DNA of 60,875 bases, taken from positions 1-60,875 of the forward strand of contig CAMIKG010000021.1 in assembly GCA_946221915.1 (NCBI GenBank). The letters are read 5' to 3'. Under the pieces are notes generated by a model. That model was not told the DNA's origin. It ran no database searches and saw only the letters and a program-made list of their open reading frames with translations. The DNA comes from an uncultured Erwinia sp. (GTDB lineage Bacteria; Pseudomonadota; Gammaproteobacteria; Enterobacterales; Enterobacteriaceae). Below are positions 18,326 through 27,581 of the stretch, piece by piece (the first letter of the stretch is position 1; every line of letters starts with the position of its first letter). Position numbers and translations under genes: made by a program.

Positions 18326-19861
18326 TTAGTGCGCGCCACCGCCGCCACTGCCGGAACCAAACGGCGGCCGGGCAAACCAGACCATTACCGTCAGCAGCAC
18401 AAACACCCCAGCGGACATCCAGAAAATCTCGTTGGCGGAGATAATCAGCCCTTGGTCGGTGATCTGCTGGGCGATGTACGCCGATGCCTGTTTCTCCGTC
18501 ATACCCAACTGCTCCAGCTTACTGTACATCTCCTGGGCGTTGATATTGTACGGTGTGATCGACTCACTAAAGGTACTGTGATGCATCGACTCGCGATTAA
18601 CCCACAAGGTAGTGGTAATCGAGGTACCGATCGAACCCGCCAGCGTACGGGTAAAATTCGACAGACTCGATGCAGCAGCCAGCCGTTCTGGCGGTAAGCC
18701 TGACAGGGTAATAGTGGTCAGCGGCATAAAGAAGCAGGCCACGGCAAAGCCCTGAATAAACTGCGGCCACGCCGATGCGGCGAAATCCATTCCCGGTTCA
18801 AAGGTATAGGCACGCCAGTAAAAGCACACCGCATACATTATGAAGCTGAAGGTCACCAGACGACGCATATCGATTTTATGGGCGAAGCGGCCAATAATCG
18901 GCGACAGAATGACCGGCAGAATTCCCACCGGCGCCGACGCCAGACCCGCCCAGGTCGCGGTGTAGCCATACACCTCCTGCAGCAACTGCGGCAACAGCAC
19001 AATCGAGCCGAAGTAGAGCATATAGGCGAGGCTGATCGACAGACAGCCAATGGTAAAGTTGCGCGACTTAAACAGCGACAGATCGACTATCGGGTGATCG
19101 TCGGTCAGCTCCCATACCAGCAGCGTGATCAGCGCCACCACCGCGATGACCGTCAGGACAATAATCTCGGTGGAGTTAAACCAGTCGAGTTCTTTACCCT
19201 GATCCAGCATGATCTGCAGACTGCCCACGCCCACCACCAGCAGCACCAGACCGACGATATCCACCGGCCGGATCTCGGTTTTGGTTTCGCGGCCGCGCAG
19301 CGTCTGCAGCGTCAGCATCACAACGATCGCACCAATCGGCACGTTGATAAAGAAGATCCAGCCCCAGTGATAGTTATCACTGATCCAGCCGCCAAGAATT
19401 GGTCCGAGAATCGGCGCGACGATGATGGTCATCGCCCACAGCGACAGCGCAATACTGCGTTTCGCCGGCGGATAGTTGCTCAACAGCAGGCTCTGTGACA
19501 GTGGGATCAGCGGGCCAGCGACGACCCCCTGAATCACACGGAAAAAGATCAGCATATTGAGGCTTTCCGCCATGCCGCACAGCCACGAGGCGATAACAAA
19601 GGCGATGGTCGACCAGAGAAACAGCTTCACCTCACCGACACGCTTTGCCAGCCAGCCGGTGATGGGAATCGAGATCGCATTCGCCACGCCAAACGAGGTC
19701 ACAACCCAGGTGCCCTGGGTGGTTGACGCGCCGAGGTTGCCGGCAATCGTCGGGATCGCCACGTTGGCAATGGTGGAGTCCAGCACCTGCATGAACGTCG
19801 CCAGTGACAGGGCGATGGTCATCAGAACCAGCTGGGCGCCTTCAAGCGGTTTTTGCGCCAT
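18326..19861 (-). CDS. emrB: Multidrug efflux MFS transporter EmrB (DHA2, 14 TM)
   Basis: Inner-membrane proton/drug antiporter that works with EmrA and TolC to export hydrophobic toxins such as uncouplers and nalidixic acid. The 511-aa product matches E. coli EmrB (512 aa) throughout, including MQVLDSTIANVAIPTIAGNLG in TM1 and the DHA2 motif C segment GPILGGWISDNYHWGWIFFI. The C terminus keeps the glycine-rich end SGSGGGGAH. It starts 32 bp after emrA. In E. coli luxS follows emrB; here the giant gene does. Confidence 0.97.
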   Translation of the reverse strand: MAQKPLEGAQLVLMTIALSLATFMQVLDSTIANVAIPTIAGNLGASTTQGTWVVTSFGVANAISIPITGWLAKRVGEVKLFLWSTIAFVIASWLCGMAESLNMLIFFRVIQGVVAGPLIPLSQSLLLSNYPPAKRSIALSLWAMTIIVAPILGPILGGWISDNYHWGWIFFINVPIGAIVVMLTLQTLRGRETKTEIRPVDIVGLVLLVVGVGSLQIMLDQGKELDWFNSTEIIVLTVIAVVALITLLVWELTDDHPIVDLSLFKSRNFTIGCLSISLAYMLYFGSIVLLPQLLQEVYGYTATWAGLASAPVGILPVILSPIIGRFAHKIDMRRLVTFSFIMYAVCFYWRAYTFEPGMDFAASAWPQFIQGFAVACFFMPLTTITLSGLPPERLAAASSLSNFTRTLAGSIGTSITTTLWVNRESMHHSTFSESITPYNINAQEMYSKLEQLGMTEKQASAYIAQQITDQGLIISANEIFWMSAGVFVLLTVMVWFARPPFGSGSGGGGAH

Positions 19862-19893
19862 AACAGCCTCCCGCGTCGTTAGTGCGTATTGGG

Positions 19894-21066
19894 TTAGCTC
19901 GCATTGGCGCGAATAATGTCGTTAATCAGCTGATTAACCGGCGCTAAATCCAGCGCCAGCGCATTACTCTCATACGCCGGAGACTGGCGCACGCTGTCCG
20001 CCAGCACTTTGCCCTCTTTATTCTGGGTATCAACTTTCACCAGCGTCGAGAGGCCAATACGCAGCGGGTATTTTTCCAGCTGGGCTGGGTCCAGTTCGAT
20101 ACGCACCGGCAGACGCTGTACCACCTTGATCCAGTTACCGGTCGCGTTCTGCGCAGGCAGCAGCGAGAAGGCGCTGCCGGTCCCCATATCCAGGCCGACA
20201 ACCCTGCCGTGATACTCCACGCTATCGCCGTAGATATCGCTGACCACGGTTGCCGCCTGACCGATACGTACATCGGCGAGCTGGGTTTCCTTGAAGTTAG
20301 CGTCCACCCACAAGTTTTTCGCTGGCACCACCGCTAACAGCGGCGTTGAAGAGGTGATTTGCGAACCCACCTGTACACTGCGACGCGAGACAAAGCCATC
20401 AATCGGGCTGACAACTTCAGTACGCTGCAGCGCCAGCCAGGCGTCACGCAGCGCCGCGGCGCTTTGTTTCACCGCCGGCTGGTTTTCCAGCGAGGTATTG
20501 AGGATCATCGCCTGATTGGCGTTGAACTGCTGAACGGCGACATCCAGCTGTGCTTTGGCAGTGGCGACGGCATCACGGGCGTGCTGCAGATCTTCACGGC
20601 CAATTAAATTGGCGCTGCCCAGCGGCTCACGACGTTTCAGATCTGCTTCGGCCTGCGCCAGCGCAGTTTTCTGCAACTCGATAGTCGCCTGATACTGTTT
20701 GCCATTGATAATTAACTGATGGGTTTCACGTACGCTGGTGGCCAGCGCGGTCTGCGCTTTTTCAAACGCCTGTTCGGCGTCAGCTTTATCCAGCGTGACC
20801 AGCACATCGCCCTGTTTCACATAGTCAGTGTTGTCGAACCACACTTTATTGACGCTGCCTGACACCTGCGCCATCACCTGCACCTGGTTACCGGCGACAT
20901 AAGCGTCATCAGTCTCCTGGAAGTGACGTAATACCAGGAACCAGTACGCTGCATATGCAATACCAATCACGATAAACACGATCGCCAAAAAAATTAGCGC
21001 ATTTTTGCGCTTTTTCTTTTTATTCTTTGGCAACTGCGGCGTCTGCATCTCCGCATTTTCACTCAT
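19894..21066 (-). CDS. emrA: Multidrug efflux membrane-fusion protein EmrA
   Basis: Periplasmic adaptor linking EmrB to the outer-membrane channel. With ATG 21066 (ribosome site GGAGAA) the product is 390 aa, identical in length to E. coli EmrA; a start seven codons upstream is possible but less family-like. A basic cytoplasmic tail (NKKKKRKNA) precedes one TM segment near residues 22-44. The lipoyl halves follow (ETDDAYVAGNQVQVMAQVSG and GFVSRRSVQVGSQI), flanking a long coiled-coil hairpin (about 95-205). The C-terminal beta-barrel motif GMGTGSAFSLLPAQNATGNW-type segment is present. Confidence 0.96.
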   Translation of the reverse strand: MSENAEMQTPQLPKNKKKKRKNALIFLAIVFIVIGIAYAAYWFLVLRHFQETDDAYVAGNQVQVMAQVSGSVNKVWFDNTDYVKQGDVLVTLDKADAEQAFEKAQTALATSVRETHQLIINGKQYQATIELQKTALAQAEADLKRREPLGSANLIGREDLQHARDAVATAKAQLDVAVQQFNANQAMILNTSLENQPAVKQSAAALRDAWLALQRTEVVSPIDGFVSRRSVQVGSQITSSTPLLAVVPAKNLWVDANFKETQLADVRIGQAATVVSDIYGDSVEYHGRVVGLDMGTGSAFSLLPAQNATGNWIKVVQRLPVRIELDPAQLEKYPLRIGLSTLVKVDTQNKEGKVLADSVRQSPAYESNALALDLAPVNQLINDIIRANAS

Positions 21067-21135
21067 GGTGTTCTCCACGTTTTTCACGTATTACGGGGCT
21101 GCGCACATCCGTGCACGCAGGGGCCCGAGCCTAAA

Positions 21136-21160
21136 ATGCCAGCGTGATGAGCGCTGGCAT
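21136..21160 (-). promoter_or_regulatory. Hairpin between mprA and emrA
   Basis: Perfect 9-bp stem (ATGCCAGCG and complement) with a 7-nt loop, followed by TTTTA on the minus strand. It could act as a partial terminator or mRNA-processing stem that lowers emrAB relative to mprA. Confidence 0.5.
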
Positions 21161-21228
21161 GAATAATGGAGGGGTAAAATAGCGGTTTCTGAGCGGTAAT
21201 TTGTCGCAGTTATTGCTATTGGACGTTA

Positions 21229-21759
21229 TTAGCGCGCCAGGGCGGGCGCCAGCTGCTCTTCATCCATTTGATCGAGGCGGTTCAGCAACTTGCGGGTGAT
21301 GCCTTCCAGCTGCGATTTCTCGCTGCTGCTTAACGAGGACCACAGGTTCTGCAGGCTTTGATGCTGCGGTGGCAGCAGCTGGCGCAGAAACTGATTGCCT
21401 TTTTCCGTCATGGTCAGATACAGACAACGGCGGTCGTTGTCGCTTTCACGACGCTCGATCCAGCCACGCTTTTCCAGCTCGTCAGCGATACGGGTAGCGT
21501 TGGTACGCGAGGAGCCCAGTGCGGAACTCAGCTCGGAGGGCTGAATGCTCTGATTCTCCTGGGCGTCGAGAGTGATCAGCGCCATAAACAGCGTTTCGTT
21601 AATCCCCTGAGCTTTCAGCATCTTATTGCGGTTTTCCAGCAGTTTGCTTTGCATGTGCATACACAAACGGGTCAGCATAATTTCCTGCAAGGGAAAATCT
21701 TTCTGACGATTGGCGCGAAAATTTAGCATCTGTTCAATGGGGGCAAACGAACTTTCCAT
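21229..21759 (-). CDS. mprA: MarR-family repressor of the emr operon
   Basis: Dimeric winged-helix repressor (MprA/EmrR) that is released from DNA by the drugs EmrAB exports. At 176 aa it equals the E. coli length. The conserved blocks are MQSKLLENRNKMLKAQGINE, the recognition helix region SSALGSSRTNATRIADELEKRGW, and the wing RRESDNDRR. It is the first gene of mprA-emrA-emrB, 162 bp before emrA. Weaker similarity at the C terminus (last 10 residues) is normal for orthologues. Confidence 0.96.
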   Translation of the reverse strand: MESSFAPIEQMLNFRANRQKDFPLQEIMLTRLCMHMQSKLLENRNKMLKAQGINETLFMALITLDAQENQSIQPSELSSALGSSRTNATRIADELEKRGWIERRESDNDRRCLYLTMTEKGNQFLRQLLPPQHQSLQNLWSSLSSSEKSQLEGITRKLLNRLDQMDEEQLAPALAR

Positions 21760-21777
21760 CTTGGGAGAACCTCATTA

Positions 21778-21797
21778 GTTACAACTGGTATAGTAAC
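21778..21797. promoter_or_regulatory. Inverted repeat upstream of mprA, possible MprA operator
   Basis: GTTAC and GTAAC arms enclose a 10-bp centre just before the mprA start. This is the expected position for autoregulation. A further GTTAC/GTAAC pair occurs near 21951-22000. The remaining bases to 22063 show no gene; the region is the intergenic space between mprA and the ygaY-like gene. Confidence 0.35.
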
Positions 21798-22063
21798 GAT
21801 GGTGACATTATTAAGTGTAGCCGCAGTAAGCGCGGCGAATGATTGCCAACTCACAAATCACCATCAATCTTTTTCCAGGTCACTCCCTAACCCGGCTGAG
21901 CGCTTGACAGCGCGCGGCGTCCATTGCTGCTGCTGAATACAAAACTTATTAGTTACGCACGAAAAAATAACTGGGCTGAATAAGTAACGCTAAACAATAC
22001 CAGAGTGCGCGCGAGCTTAATACCCCGAACTAATTGAAAAAACCTCAATTTACTATTTGCAGG

Positions 22064-23248
22064 CTAATTGGTGTCTTCTTCGTGACGGTAGCCCCGCCAC
22101 CAGCTCAATATGTTCAGTAACGTCAGGACCACTCCGGCGATACAAACACCGTACCAGCCCGCGTGGTGAAAGGCGCTGGCAGAGATCAAGGAACCCGCCG
22201 CGCCGCCAATAAAGTAGCTGGTCATATAACCGGCGGTGAGGCGGTTCCGCGCTTCCGGCATGCGGCGGTAAATCACACTCTGATTGGTGATATGGACGCC
22301 CTGAACGGTTAAGTCGAGCAAAATAATCCCGGCAATCAGGGCAATAAGTGAGTGAGCGCCAACTGCGGTAAATCCCCAGGAAATCAGCATCAACAGCAGC
22401 CCCAGCGTGGTGGTCAGCCGTGCTTTACCGCGGTCGGCCAGACTGCCCGCCTGACGTGCCGCCAGCGCACCCGCCGCACCCGCCAGCCCCAGCAGACCGA
22501 TTTCACCCTCGGAGTAACCGTAAGGCGGGGAAGCCAGCAGAAAGGCCATTGACGTCCACAGCACACTGAAGTTGGCAAAGGAGAGACAGCCGATTACGGC
22601 GCGGGTGCGGATCACGCGGTTTTGCGCATAGAGGCGAAAAATGGATGCCAGCAGCTGCGGGTAATTTAGCGTCACCGACTGCTGGTAGCGTGGCAGCCAG
22701 CGCCACAGCGCCAGCGACATCAGCACCATCAGTACGCTGGCGACCCAGTAAACAGTGCGCCAGCCACCGAGCTGCGCCAGGCCACCGGCCACGGTGCGCG
22801 CCAGCAAAATGCCGAGCAGCAAACCGCTCATCACCGTACCGACCACTTTGCCGCGCTTTTCCGGTGCGGCGAGGGTGGCTGCAAGCGGCACCAGGATCTG
22901 CGCCACGACGGAAAACAATCCGGTTAACACCGTGCCCAGCAGCATCATGGTCAGGCTGCCGGAGAGCGCGGTGATCACCATGCCGCCCGCAGCCAGCAGG
23001 CTCATCACCACAATCAGTGCGCGACGCTCCAGCATGTCGCCCAGCGGCACCAGCAGCAGTAAACCGGTGGCATAACCCAGCTGGGCGGTAGTGACGATGA
23101 AACCGGCCTGATTCACGGAGAGATCAAAATTGCGCGCGATGGTTTCCAGCAGTGGCTGGGCGTAATAGTTACAGGCAACGGCAAGACCGGTCGCCAGCGA
23201 CATCAGCGCCACCAGTGGGGTACTGAGCCCCTGTGAGGCAGATTTCAT
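22064..23248 (-). CDS. ygaY: MFS transporter, YgaY-like (intact)
   Basis: Predicted 12-TM inner-membrane exporter of 394 aa. Substrate unknown. It shows the MFS loop motif as PLGDMLERRALIV after TM2 and the antiporter-type motif GRVMSG-like segment GTVMSGLLLGILLARTVAGG in TM5. It occupies the position of ygaXY between proX and mprA in E. coli K-12, where the gene is a broken pseudogene. Here the frame is complete. It is on the same strand as proVWX but separated by 470 bp of repeats, so it is probably transcribed separately. Confidence 0.85.
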   Translation of the reverse strand: MKSASQGLSTPLVALMSLATGLAVACNYYAQPLLETIARNFDLSVNQAGFIVTTAQLGYATGLLLLVPLGDMLERRALIVVMSLLAAGGMVITALSGSLTMMLLGTVLTGLFSVVAQILVPLAATLAAPEKRGKVVGTVMSGLLLGILLARTVAGGLAQLGGWRTVYWVASVLMVLMSLALWRWLPRYQQSVTLNYPQLLASIFRLYAQNRVIRTRAVIGCLSFANFSVLWTSMAFLLASPPYGYSEGEIGLLGLAGAAGALAARQAGSLADRGKARLTTTLGLLLMLISWGFTAVGAHSLIALIAGIILLDLTVQGVHITNQSVIYRRMPEARNRLTAGYMTSYFIGGAAGSLISASAFHHAGWYGVCIAGVVLTLLNILSWWRGYRHEEDTN

Positions 23249-23425
23249 AAGCGATTAATAACATTGATAAGAGAATAGGCTAATAATAACCTAAAAAACT
23301 ATTTCATTGTCGTTACAATTAACAGGACAAACCAGTGGGGAGGATTGGGGGACGCTGGCAGGGGATGCGAAGGTGGGATGCTGTGAGGGCGCAGCGGTGG
23401 GATGCAGAAATGGAATCCAGGTGCG

Positions 23426-23459
23426 GAAGACAGATAAGGAAGACAGATAAGGAAGACAG
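23426..23459. repeat. Short tandem repeat, 13-bp unit
   Basis: GAAGACAGATAAG occurs 2.6 times head to tail, embedded in purine-rich DNA (about 23340-23490) with related GGAAGGC and GTGGGATGC motifs. No conserved protein is encoded here. Confidence 0.75.
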
Positions 23460-23522
23460 GTGTGGAAGGCCGGCAAGGAAGGCAGGCAATAACACCGGAC
23501 AATCCGCGTTGCACTGACGGCT

Positions 23523-23690
23523 CCTTCCCCCATGAAGTGGGGGAAGGCTGGGATGGGGGAGCAAACGACTAAGCTTCTCAGCCTTTTGTTCCCCCTCCCT
23601 AACCCTCTCCCATTACATGGGGAGGGGATCATTACACTGTCTGCGGTAAGAATGTGCCCTTATCCTCCCATAAAATGGGGGGGAGGGGAT
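23523..23690. repeat. Three palindromic C/G-run elements downstream of proX
   Basis: Three related hairpins follow one another: CCTTCCCCC / GGGGGAAGG (23523-23547), an imperfect CCCTCTCCCAT / ATGGGGAGGG (23603-23630), and CCTCCCAT / ATGGGGGGGAGG (23664-23690). The C-run style (CCCTCCCTAACCCTCTCCC) is a widespread extragenic repeat type in proteobacteria. They lie 3' of proX and may also end its transcript. Confidence 0.7.
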
Positions 23691-23719
23691 CAGAGCAGTG
23701 GTGTCTGAAAAGTGAGTGA

Positions 23720-24715
23720 TTACTTCGCCGCGGCAGCCGCGTCGCTGACCCACTTATCAAACTGCGCCTGATGCGCTTTGATCCAGCCATCGACATGACG
23801 GTTAATATCGTCTTCAGACGCCTCACCGGCATGCATACGCGCATTCTGGGCGTTGATATCGGTAATGGGCAGTTTGATCTCAGCAAACAGTTTCGCCGCC
23901 GCCGGGTTCTTCGCCGCCCACTCTTTGTTGGCAACAATGTGCATGGTGTTCACCGGGAAGCCATAGTTTGCACCGTTGGACAGTTTGGTATCGACATCTT
24001 TCTGCTCACCCGGCAGTGAAGAGAACGGCACCTGCAGCCACACGACATCTTTACCCGGCACCAGCACATCACTCAGCCAGTACGGCGTCCAGGTGTAGTA
24101 GATAATCGGTTTACCCTGCTTATAGCGCGCCAGTGTATCGGCGACCATCGCAGAGTAGTTACCCATATTGGCGACCGTGGTTTTCTCCAGGTCGAAGGCT
24201 TTCATCTGGTGGTTAATCACCGCTTCACAGCCCCAGCCTGGCGTACAACCCGTCAGGTCTGCTTTGCCGTCGCCGTTGGTATCAAACAGTTTGGCGATTT
24301 TCGGATCTTTTAGCTGGTCGATACGGGTGATGTGATACTTCTCGGCGGTTTTCTTGTCGATCAGATAACCCTGCGCTGCGCCGGAAACATAAGTGCCCTC
24401 GCGATAGAACTTTTTATCGCCGCCTGCCGCTTTGTACATATCGTCATGCAGCGGCTGCCAGTTGACGGCAGTAAAAGTGGCATCGCCAGAGGCAATCGAG
24501 GTGTAGCCGACGTTGTAGTCCACTTCGCTGGGCTTCTCGACGGTATAACCCAGCTTCTCCAGCGCGCGGCTGACCAGCAGCGTCTGGAAGGTCTCTTCGG
24601 TAATGGTGCTCTGAATCGGTTTAACAGTGATGCCTTTGCCCGGCATCTCCGCGGCGGAAACCTGTGTCGCGGCCAGAGTGGTTAAGGCGGCTGCCAAAAT
24701 TGCTGTCTTGCGCAT
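23720..24715 (-). CDS. proX: Glycine betaine/proline betaine periplasmic binding protein
   Basis: Captures betaines in the periplasm for the ProVW importer. The 331-aa product starts with a Sec signal peptide, cleaved after VSA (about residue 22), and matches E. coli ProX (330 aa). Trp residues that form the aromatic betaine cage are visible in NWQPLHDDMYK and YTWTPYWLSDVL. Two cysteines in GCTPGWGCEAVIN correspond to the ProX disulfide. It is the last gene of proVWX and begins 97 bp after proW. Confidence 0.97.
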   Translation of the reverse strand: MRKTAILAAALTTLAATQVSAAEMPGKGITVKPIQSTITEETFQTLLVSRALEKLGYTVEKPSEVDYNVGYTSIASGDATFTAVNWQPLHDDMYKAAGGDKKFYREGTYVSGAAQGYLIDKKTAEKYHITRIDQLKDPKIAKLFDTNGDGKADLTGCTPGWGCEAVINHQMKAFDLEKTTVANMGNYSAMVADTLARYKQGKPIIYYTWTPYWLSDVLVPGKDVVWLQVPFSSLPGEQKDVDTKLSNGANYGFPVNTMHIVANKEWAAKNPAAAKLFAEIKLPITDINAQNARMHAGEASEDDINRHVDGWIKAHQAQFDKWVSDAAAAAK

Positions 24716-24750
24716 AGTGATTCCTTATTGGTGAGTTGTTATTGCGTATG

Positions 24751-24776
24751 CAGGCGGCGCGCGCTGGCGCCGCCTG
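24751..24776 (-). promoter_or_regulatory. GC-rich hairpin between proW and proX
   Basis: Perfect 9-bp stem (CAGGCGGCG and complement) with an 8-nt loop in the 97-bp proW-proX gap, with no T run. In polycistronic ABC operons such stems often protect or separate the binding-protein message. That role is inferred here. Confidence 0.5.
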
Positions 24777-24812
24777 AAAGTGTGGTGACTGTCTCAGATA
24801 GCGGAACGTTGG

Positions 24813-25997
24813 CTAGTTCGACCGAAACGGACGGGTAAGCAGGCCAATTGGACCGCTGGCGTACCAGTGGCGGCTGCCACGGCTGCGGCTGTCACGACCC
24901 AGTGACTGGGTGAGACGGTCAAGAATGATCGCGAGGATCACGATACCGACACCGCCGACGGTGGCGAGGCCCATATCCAGTCGGCCAATGCCGCGCAGTA
25001 CCATCTGTCCCAGACCGCCGACGGCGATCATCGAGGCGATGACGACCATCGACAGCGCCAGCATCAGCGTCTGGTTAACGCCCGCCATAATGGTTGGCAT
25101 CGCCAGCGGCAGCTGCACTTTAAACAGCATCTGACGCGGGCTGGCGCCAAACGATTCGCCGGCTTCAATCAGGTCGGCAGGCACCTGCTTAATACCCAGA
25201 ATGGTCAGGCGCACAATCGGCGGCAGGGCGAAGATAATCGTTACCACCACGCCGGGCACGTTACCGATACCAAACAGCATCACAATCGGCACCAGATAAA
25301 CGAACGCTGGCGTGGTCTGCATCGCATCCAGCAGCGGGCGGATAATCTTCGCCGCACGTTCACTGCGCGCCAGCCAGATGCCCAGCGGCAGGCCGATAAC
25401 TATACAGAACAGCAGCGCGGTGAGCACCAGCGCCAGCGTTACCATCGCCTGTGACCAGGCGCCGATCGCGCCGATGGCAATCAGCGACACCAGCGTTGCG
25501 ATGCCCATGCCGAAGCTGGAGAGCTGCCAGGCGATCAGGGCGAAAACGATGATCGCCACCGGCGCAGGCATGCCTAGCAGCAACTGCTGGAACGCACTGA
25601 GGATATAATCCACCGGCACACGGATACCCTGGAACACCGGACGGAAGTGAGAGACCACCCAGTCGATGCCTTCGGTCACCCAGCTGTCGAGCGGGATCAG
25701 CGTTTTATGGAACGGGTCGAGAATATTAAAGTGCTCTGCCTGTGGCGCGGGCGCACTGTTCAGCCAGTCACTGCTGCTGGCTGCGGCGTCATGACCACCG
25801 GTCGGTGCGGGTGAACCCCAGGCGTCAGCGCTGCCGCCATCGGCGGGTGCTGCACTGCTGCCCCCATCCGCTGGCGCCGCGCTGCTGTCTGCAGGCGAAC
25901 CCCAGGGATCAGCGCTGTTGCTGGCGGCATTGTCACTGGCTGGTGGTGTGGTCTGTGTGGATGCGCTTTCCCATGGATTAGCGTTTTGTTCACTCAT
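24813..25997 (-). CDS. proW: Glycine betaine/proline betaine ABC transporter permease
   Basis: Membrane subunit of the osmoprotectant importer ProVWX. At 394 aa it is longer than E. coli ProW (354 aa). The difference lies in the N-terminal cytoplasmic/periplasmic tail (about residues 1-95), which is low-complexity and contains three W-centred repeats (NPWES, DPWGSPA, DAWGSPA) plus two copies of SAAPADGGS. After residue 95 it aligns closely: EHFNILDPFHKTLIPLDSW, several TM helices, and the EAA coupling loop EAGESFGASPRQMLFKVQLP. Its start overlaps the proV stop by 8 bp, indicating translational coupling. Confidence 0.96.
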   Translation of the reverse strand: MSEQNANPWESASTQTTPPASDNAASNSADPWGSPADSSAAPADGGSSAAPADGGSADAWGSPAPTGGHDAAASSSDWLNSAPAPQAEHFNILDPFHKTLIPLDSWVTEGIDWVVSHFRPVFQGIRVPVDYILSAFQQLLLGMPAPVAIIVFALIAWQLSSFGMGIATLVSLIAIGAIGAWSQAMVTLALVLTALLFCIVIGLPLGIWLARSERAAKIIRPLLDAMQTTPAFVYLVPIVMLFGIGNVPGVVVTIIFALPPIVRLTILGIKQVPADLIEAGESFGASPRQMLFKVQLPLAMPTIMAGVNQTLMLALSMVVIASMIAVGGLGQMVLRGIGRLDMGLATVGGVGIVILAIILDRLTQSLGRDSRSRGSRHWYASGPIGLLTRPFRSN

Positions 25998-27189
25998 TGC
26001 TGGCCCCCTCGCGATCTAATGCCTGTAACAACATGCCTTTGGAAATGATACCGATGTACTGCCCTTCATCACCGACGATCGGCACCGCACACGGTGCCTG
26101 CGCCACGTGGGACAGCAGTTCATTCAGGGAGGTATCACCCGGCATCGCGGCAGGGTTTTCGAGCAGCGCAGCATCCAGACCTGCACCGGCGGCCAGCGCC
26201 GCTTTCAGTGAGTCCTGCGATACCACGCCCACAAATTTCTGTTTCTCCAGCACATAGCCGAATTCGCGGTCTTCATCCTGCAGCAGCTTAATCGCGGTGC
26301 GCGGACCAAAGCCCGGAGCCTTACGCATCAGCGCGCCGGCGCTACGGCGCGCGATATCTTTCGCGCTGAATACGTGGCTGATATCGACGCCACGGAAGAA
26401 GGTGCGCACATAGTCATTGGCCGGGCTGTTAAGGATTTCATCCGGCGTACCGACCTGCACCACTTCGCCGCCCTGCATAATGGCAATACGATCGCCGATA
26501 CGCATCGCTTCGTCGAGGTCATGGGAGATAAACACGATGGTGCGCTGATGGCGGGATTGCAGCTTCACCAGCTCATCCTGCATCTCGGTGCGGATTAATG
26601 GGTCGAGCGCGGAGAACGCTTCATCCATTAATAATATATCGGGGTTAATCGCCAGTGCGCGCGCTAAACCGACACGCTGACGCATCCCGCCGGAAAGTTC
26701 ATCAGGATAGGCGTTCGCCCAATTTTCCAGTCCAACCTGACGTAACGCATCCAGCGCTTTTTCCTGCCGCTCCTGCAGCGGGACACCGGCTAATTCCATG
26801 CCGAAAGCGGTATTATTTAAGACCGTCATATGCGGCATCAGTGCGAATGACTGAAATACCATACTGATCTTATTTCGGCGCACCTGACGCAGTTCGCTGT
26901 CAGATATTTTCGCGATGTCGACACCATCAATAATCACCTGACCGCGGGTCGGTTCTATCAGACGATTGAGAAGGCGAACCATAGTGGATTTTCCGGAACC
27001 GGATAATCCCATGATGACAAATATCTCGCCTTCTTCAATGGCCAGACTGGCGTCTTTAACCCCGAGTGAGAGGCCGGTTTTCTCCAGCAGTGCTTCTTTG
27101 CTGATACCTTTCTCGATGTGCTTAAATGCACGCTCAGGATTTTCCCCGAAAACTTTATATAAATTCTTAACTTCTAATTTAATTGCCAT
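25990..27189 (-). CDS. proV: Glycine betaine/proline betaine ABC transporter ATPase
   Basis: Energises ProVWX uptake and senses osmotic/ionic state through tandem CBS domains. The 399-aa product has Walker A GLSGSGKST near residue 60, the Q-loop VFQSFALMPH, the signature LSGGMRQRVGLARA, Walker B ILLMDEAFSALD and the switch HDLDEA. The CBS pair occupies the last ~120 residues. The N-terminal extension (KVFGENPERAFKHIEKG) is typical of ProV. It is the first gene of the operon, behind a promoter at 27263-27290. In E. coli a downstream element within proV binds H-NS; I cannot verify that here. Confidence 0.97.
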   Translation of the reverse strand: MAIKLEVKNLYKVFGENPERAFKHIEKGISKEALLEKTGLSLGVKDASLAIEEGEIFVIMGLSGSGKSTMVRLLNRLIEPTRGQVIIDGVDIAKISDSELRQVRRNKISMVFQSFALMPHMTVLNNTAFGMELAGVPLQERQEKALDALRQVGLENWANAYPDELSGGMRQRVGLARALAINPDILLMDEAFSALDPLIRTEMQDELVKLQSRHQRTIVFISHDLDEAMRIGDRIAIMQGGEVVQVGTPDEILNSPANDYVRTFFRGVDISHVFSAKDIARRSAGALMRKAPGFGPRTAIKLLQDEDREFGYVLEKQKFVGVVSQDSLKAALAAGAGLDAALLENPAAMPGDTSLNELLSHVAQAPCAVPIVGDEGQYIGIISKGMLLQALDREGASNE

Positions 27190-27262
27190 GCAATATTTAA
27201 ATTCCTGGTTGTGGGTTGGTTATCTTATATTTTTGTGTCCTGGTTGAATAATTTCGATATAT

Positions 27263-27290
27263 ACCCTAGCACACTGAGTCAATCTGACAA
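27263..27290 (-). promoter_or_regulatory. Probable proU promoter (P2-like)
   Basis: On the minus strand TTGTCA (27285-27290) and TAGGGT (27263-27268) are 16 bp apart, about 75 bp before the proV start. The hexamers resemble, from memory, the main osmotically regulated E. coli proU promoter. The rest of 27190-27581 is AT-rich upstream regulatory DNA without a gene; H-NS binding is plausible there. Confidence 0.65.
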
Positions 27291-27581
27291 CCCTCGATAC
27301 GCCTCGATAGTGAATTATCAGAGACAGCGATCTCGGTTAATGCCAGTGCTGATAAGGGATTGCGGCGTGCGAATTGTGCTGAAAATTTATTGATATTTTT
27401 TGTCACCGGGATCCGTTTTGCAGGCAATAATGGCGGAAAGTTGGTGTGATATTTCCGTTAGCAGGGCTAATGTGACGGGTTTATTATCGGGAAATAAAAA
27501 GGCTTACTGGCTGAAATAGCGGAAAATATAAGACGGGAAACAGCGTTATACGGGCGCGGTCACCGCGCCCGGTCTGGCAGG

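Noticed and set aside
22064..23248. ygaY-like gene as a pseudogene, as in E. coli K-12
   Set aside because: The frame is continuous for 394 codons with all expected membrane segments.
23426..23459. Possible CRISPR-like array
   Set aside because: The 13-bp units are directly adjacent with no spacers and number fewer than three; no cas genes nearby.
23291..23632. Pro/Leu/Ser-rich frames of 70-113 codons beyond proX
   Set aside because: Low-complexity translation of purine-rich tandem repeats and palindromes; no ribosome site.
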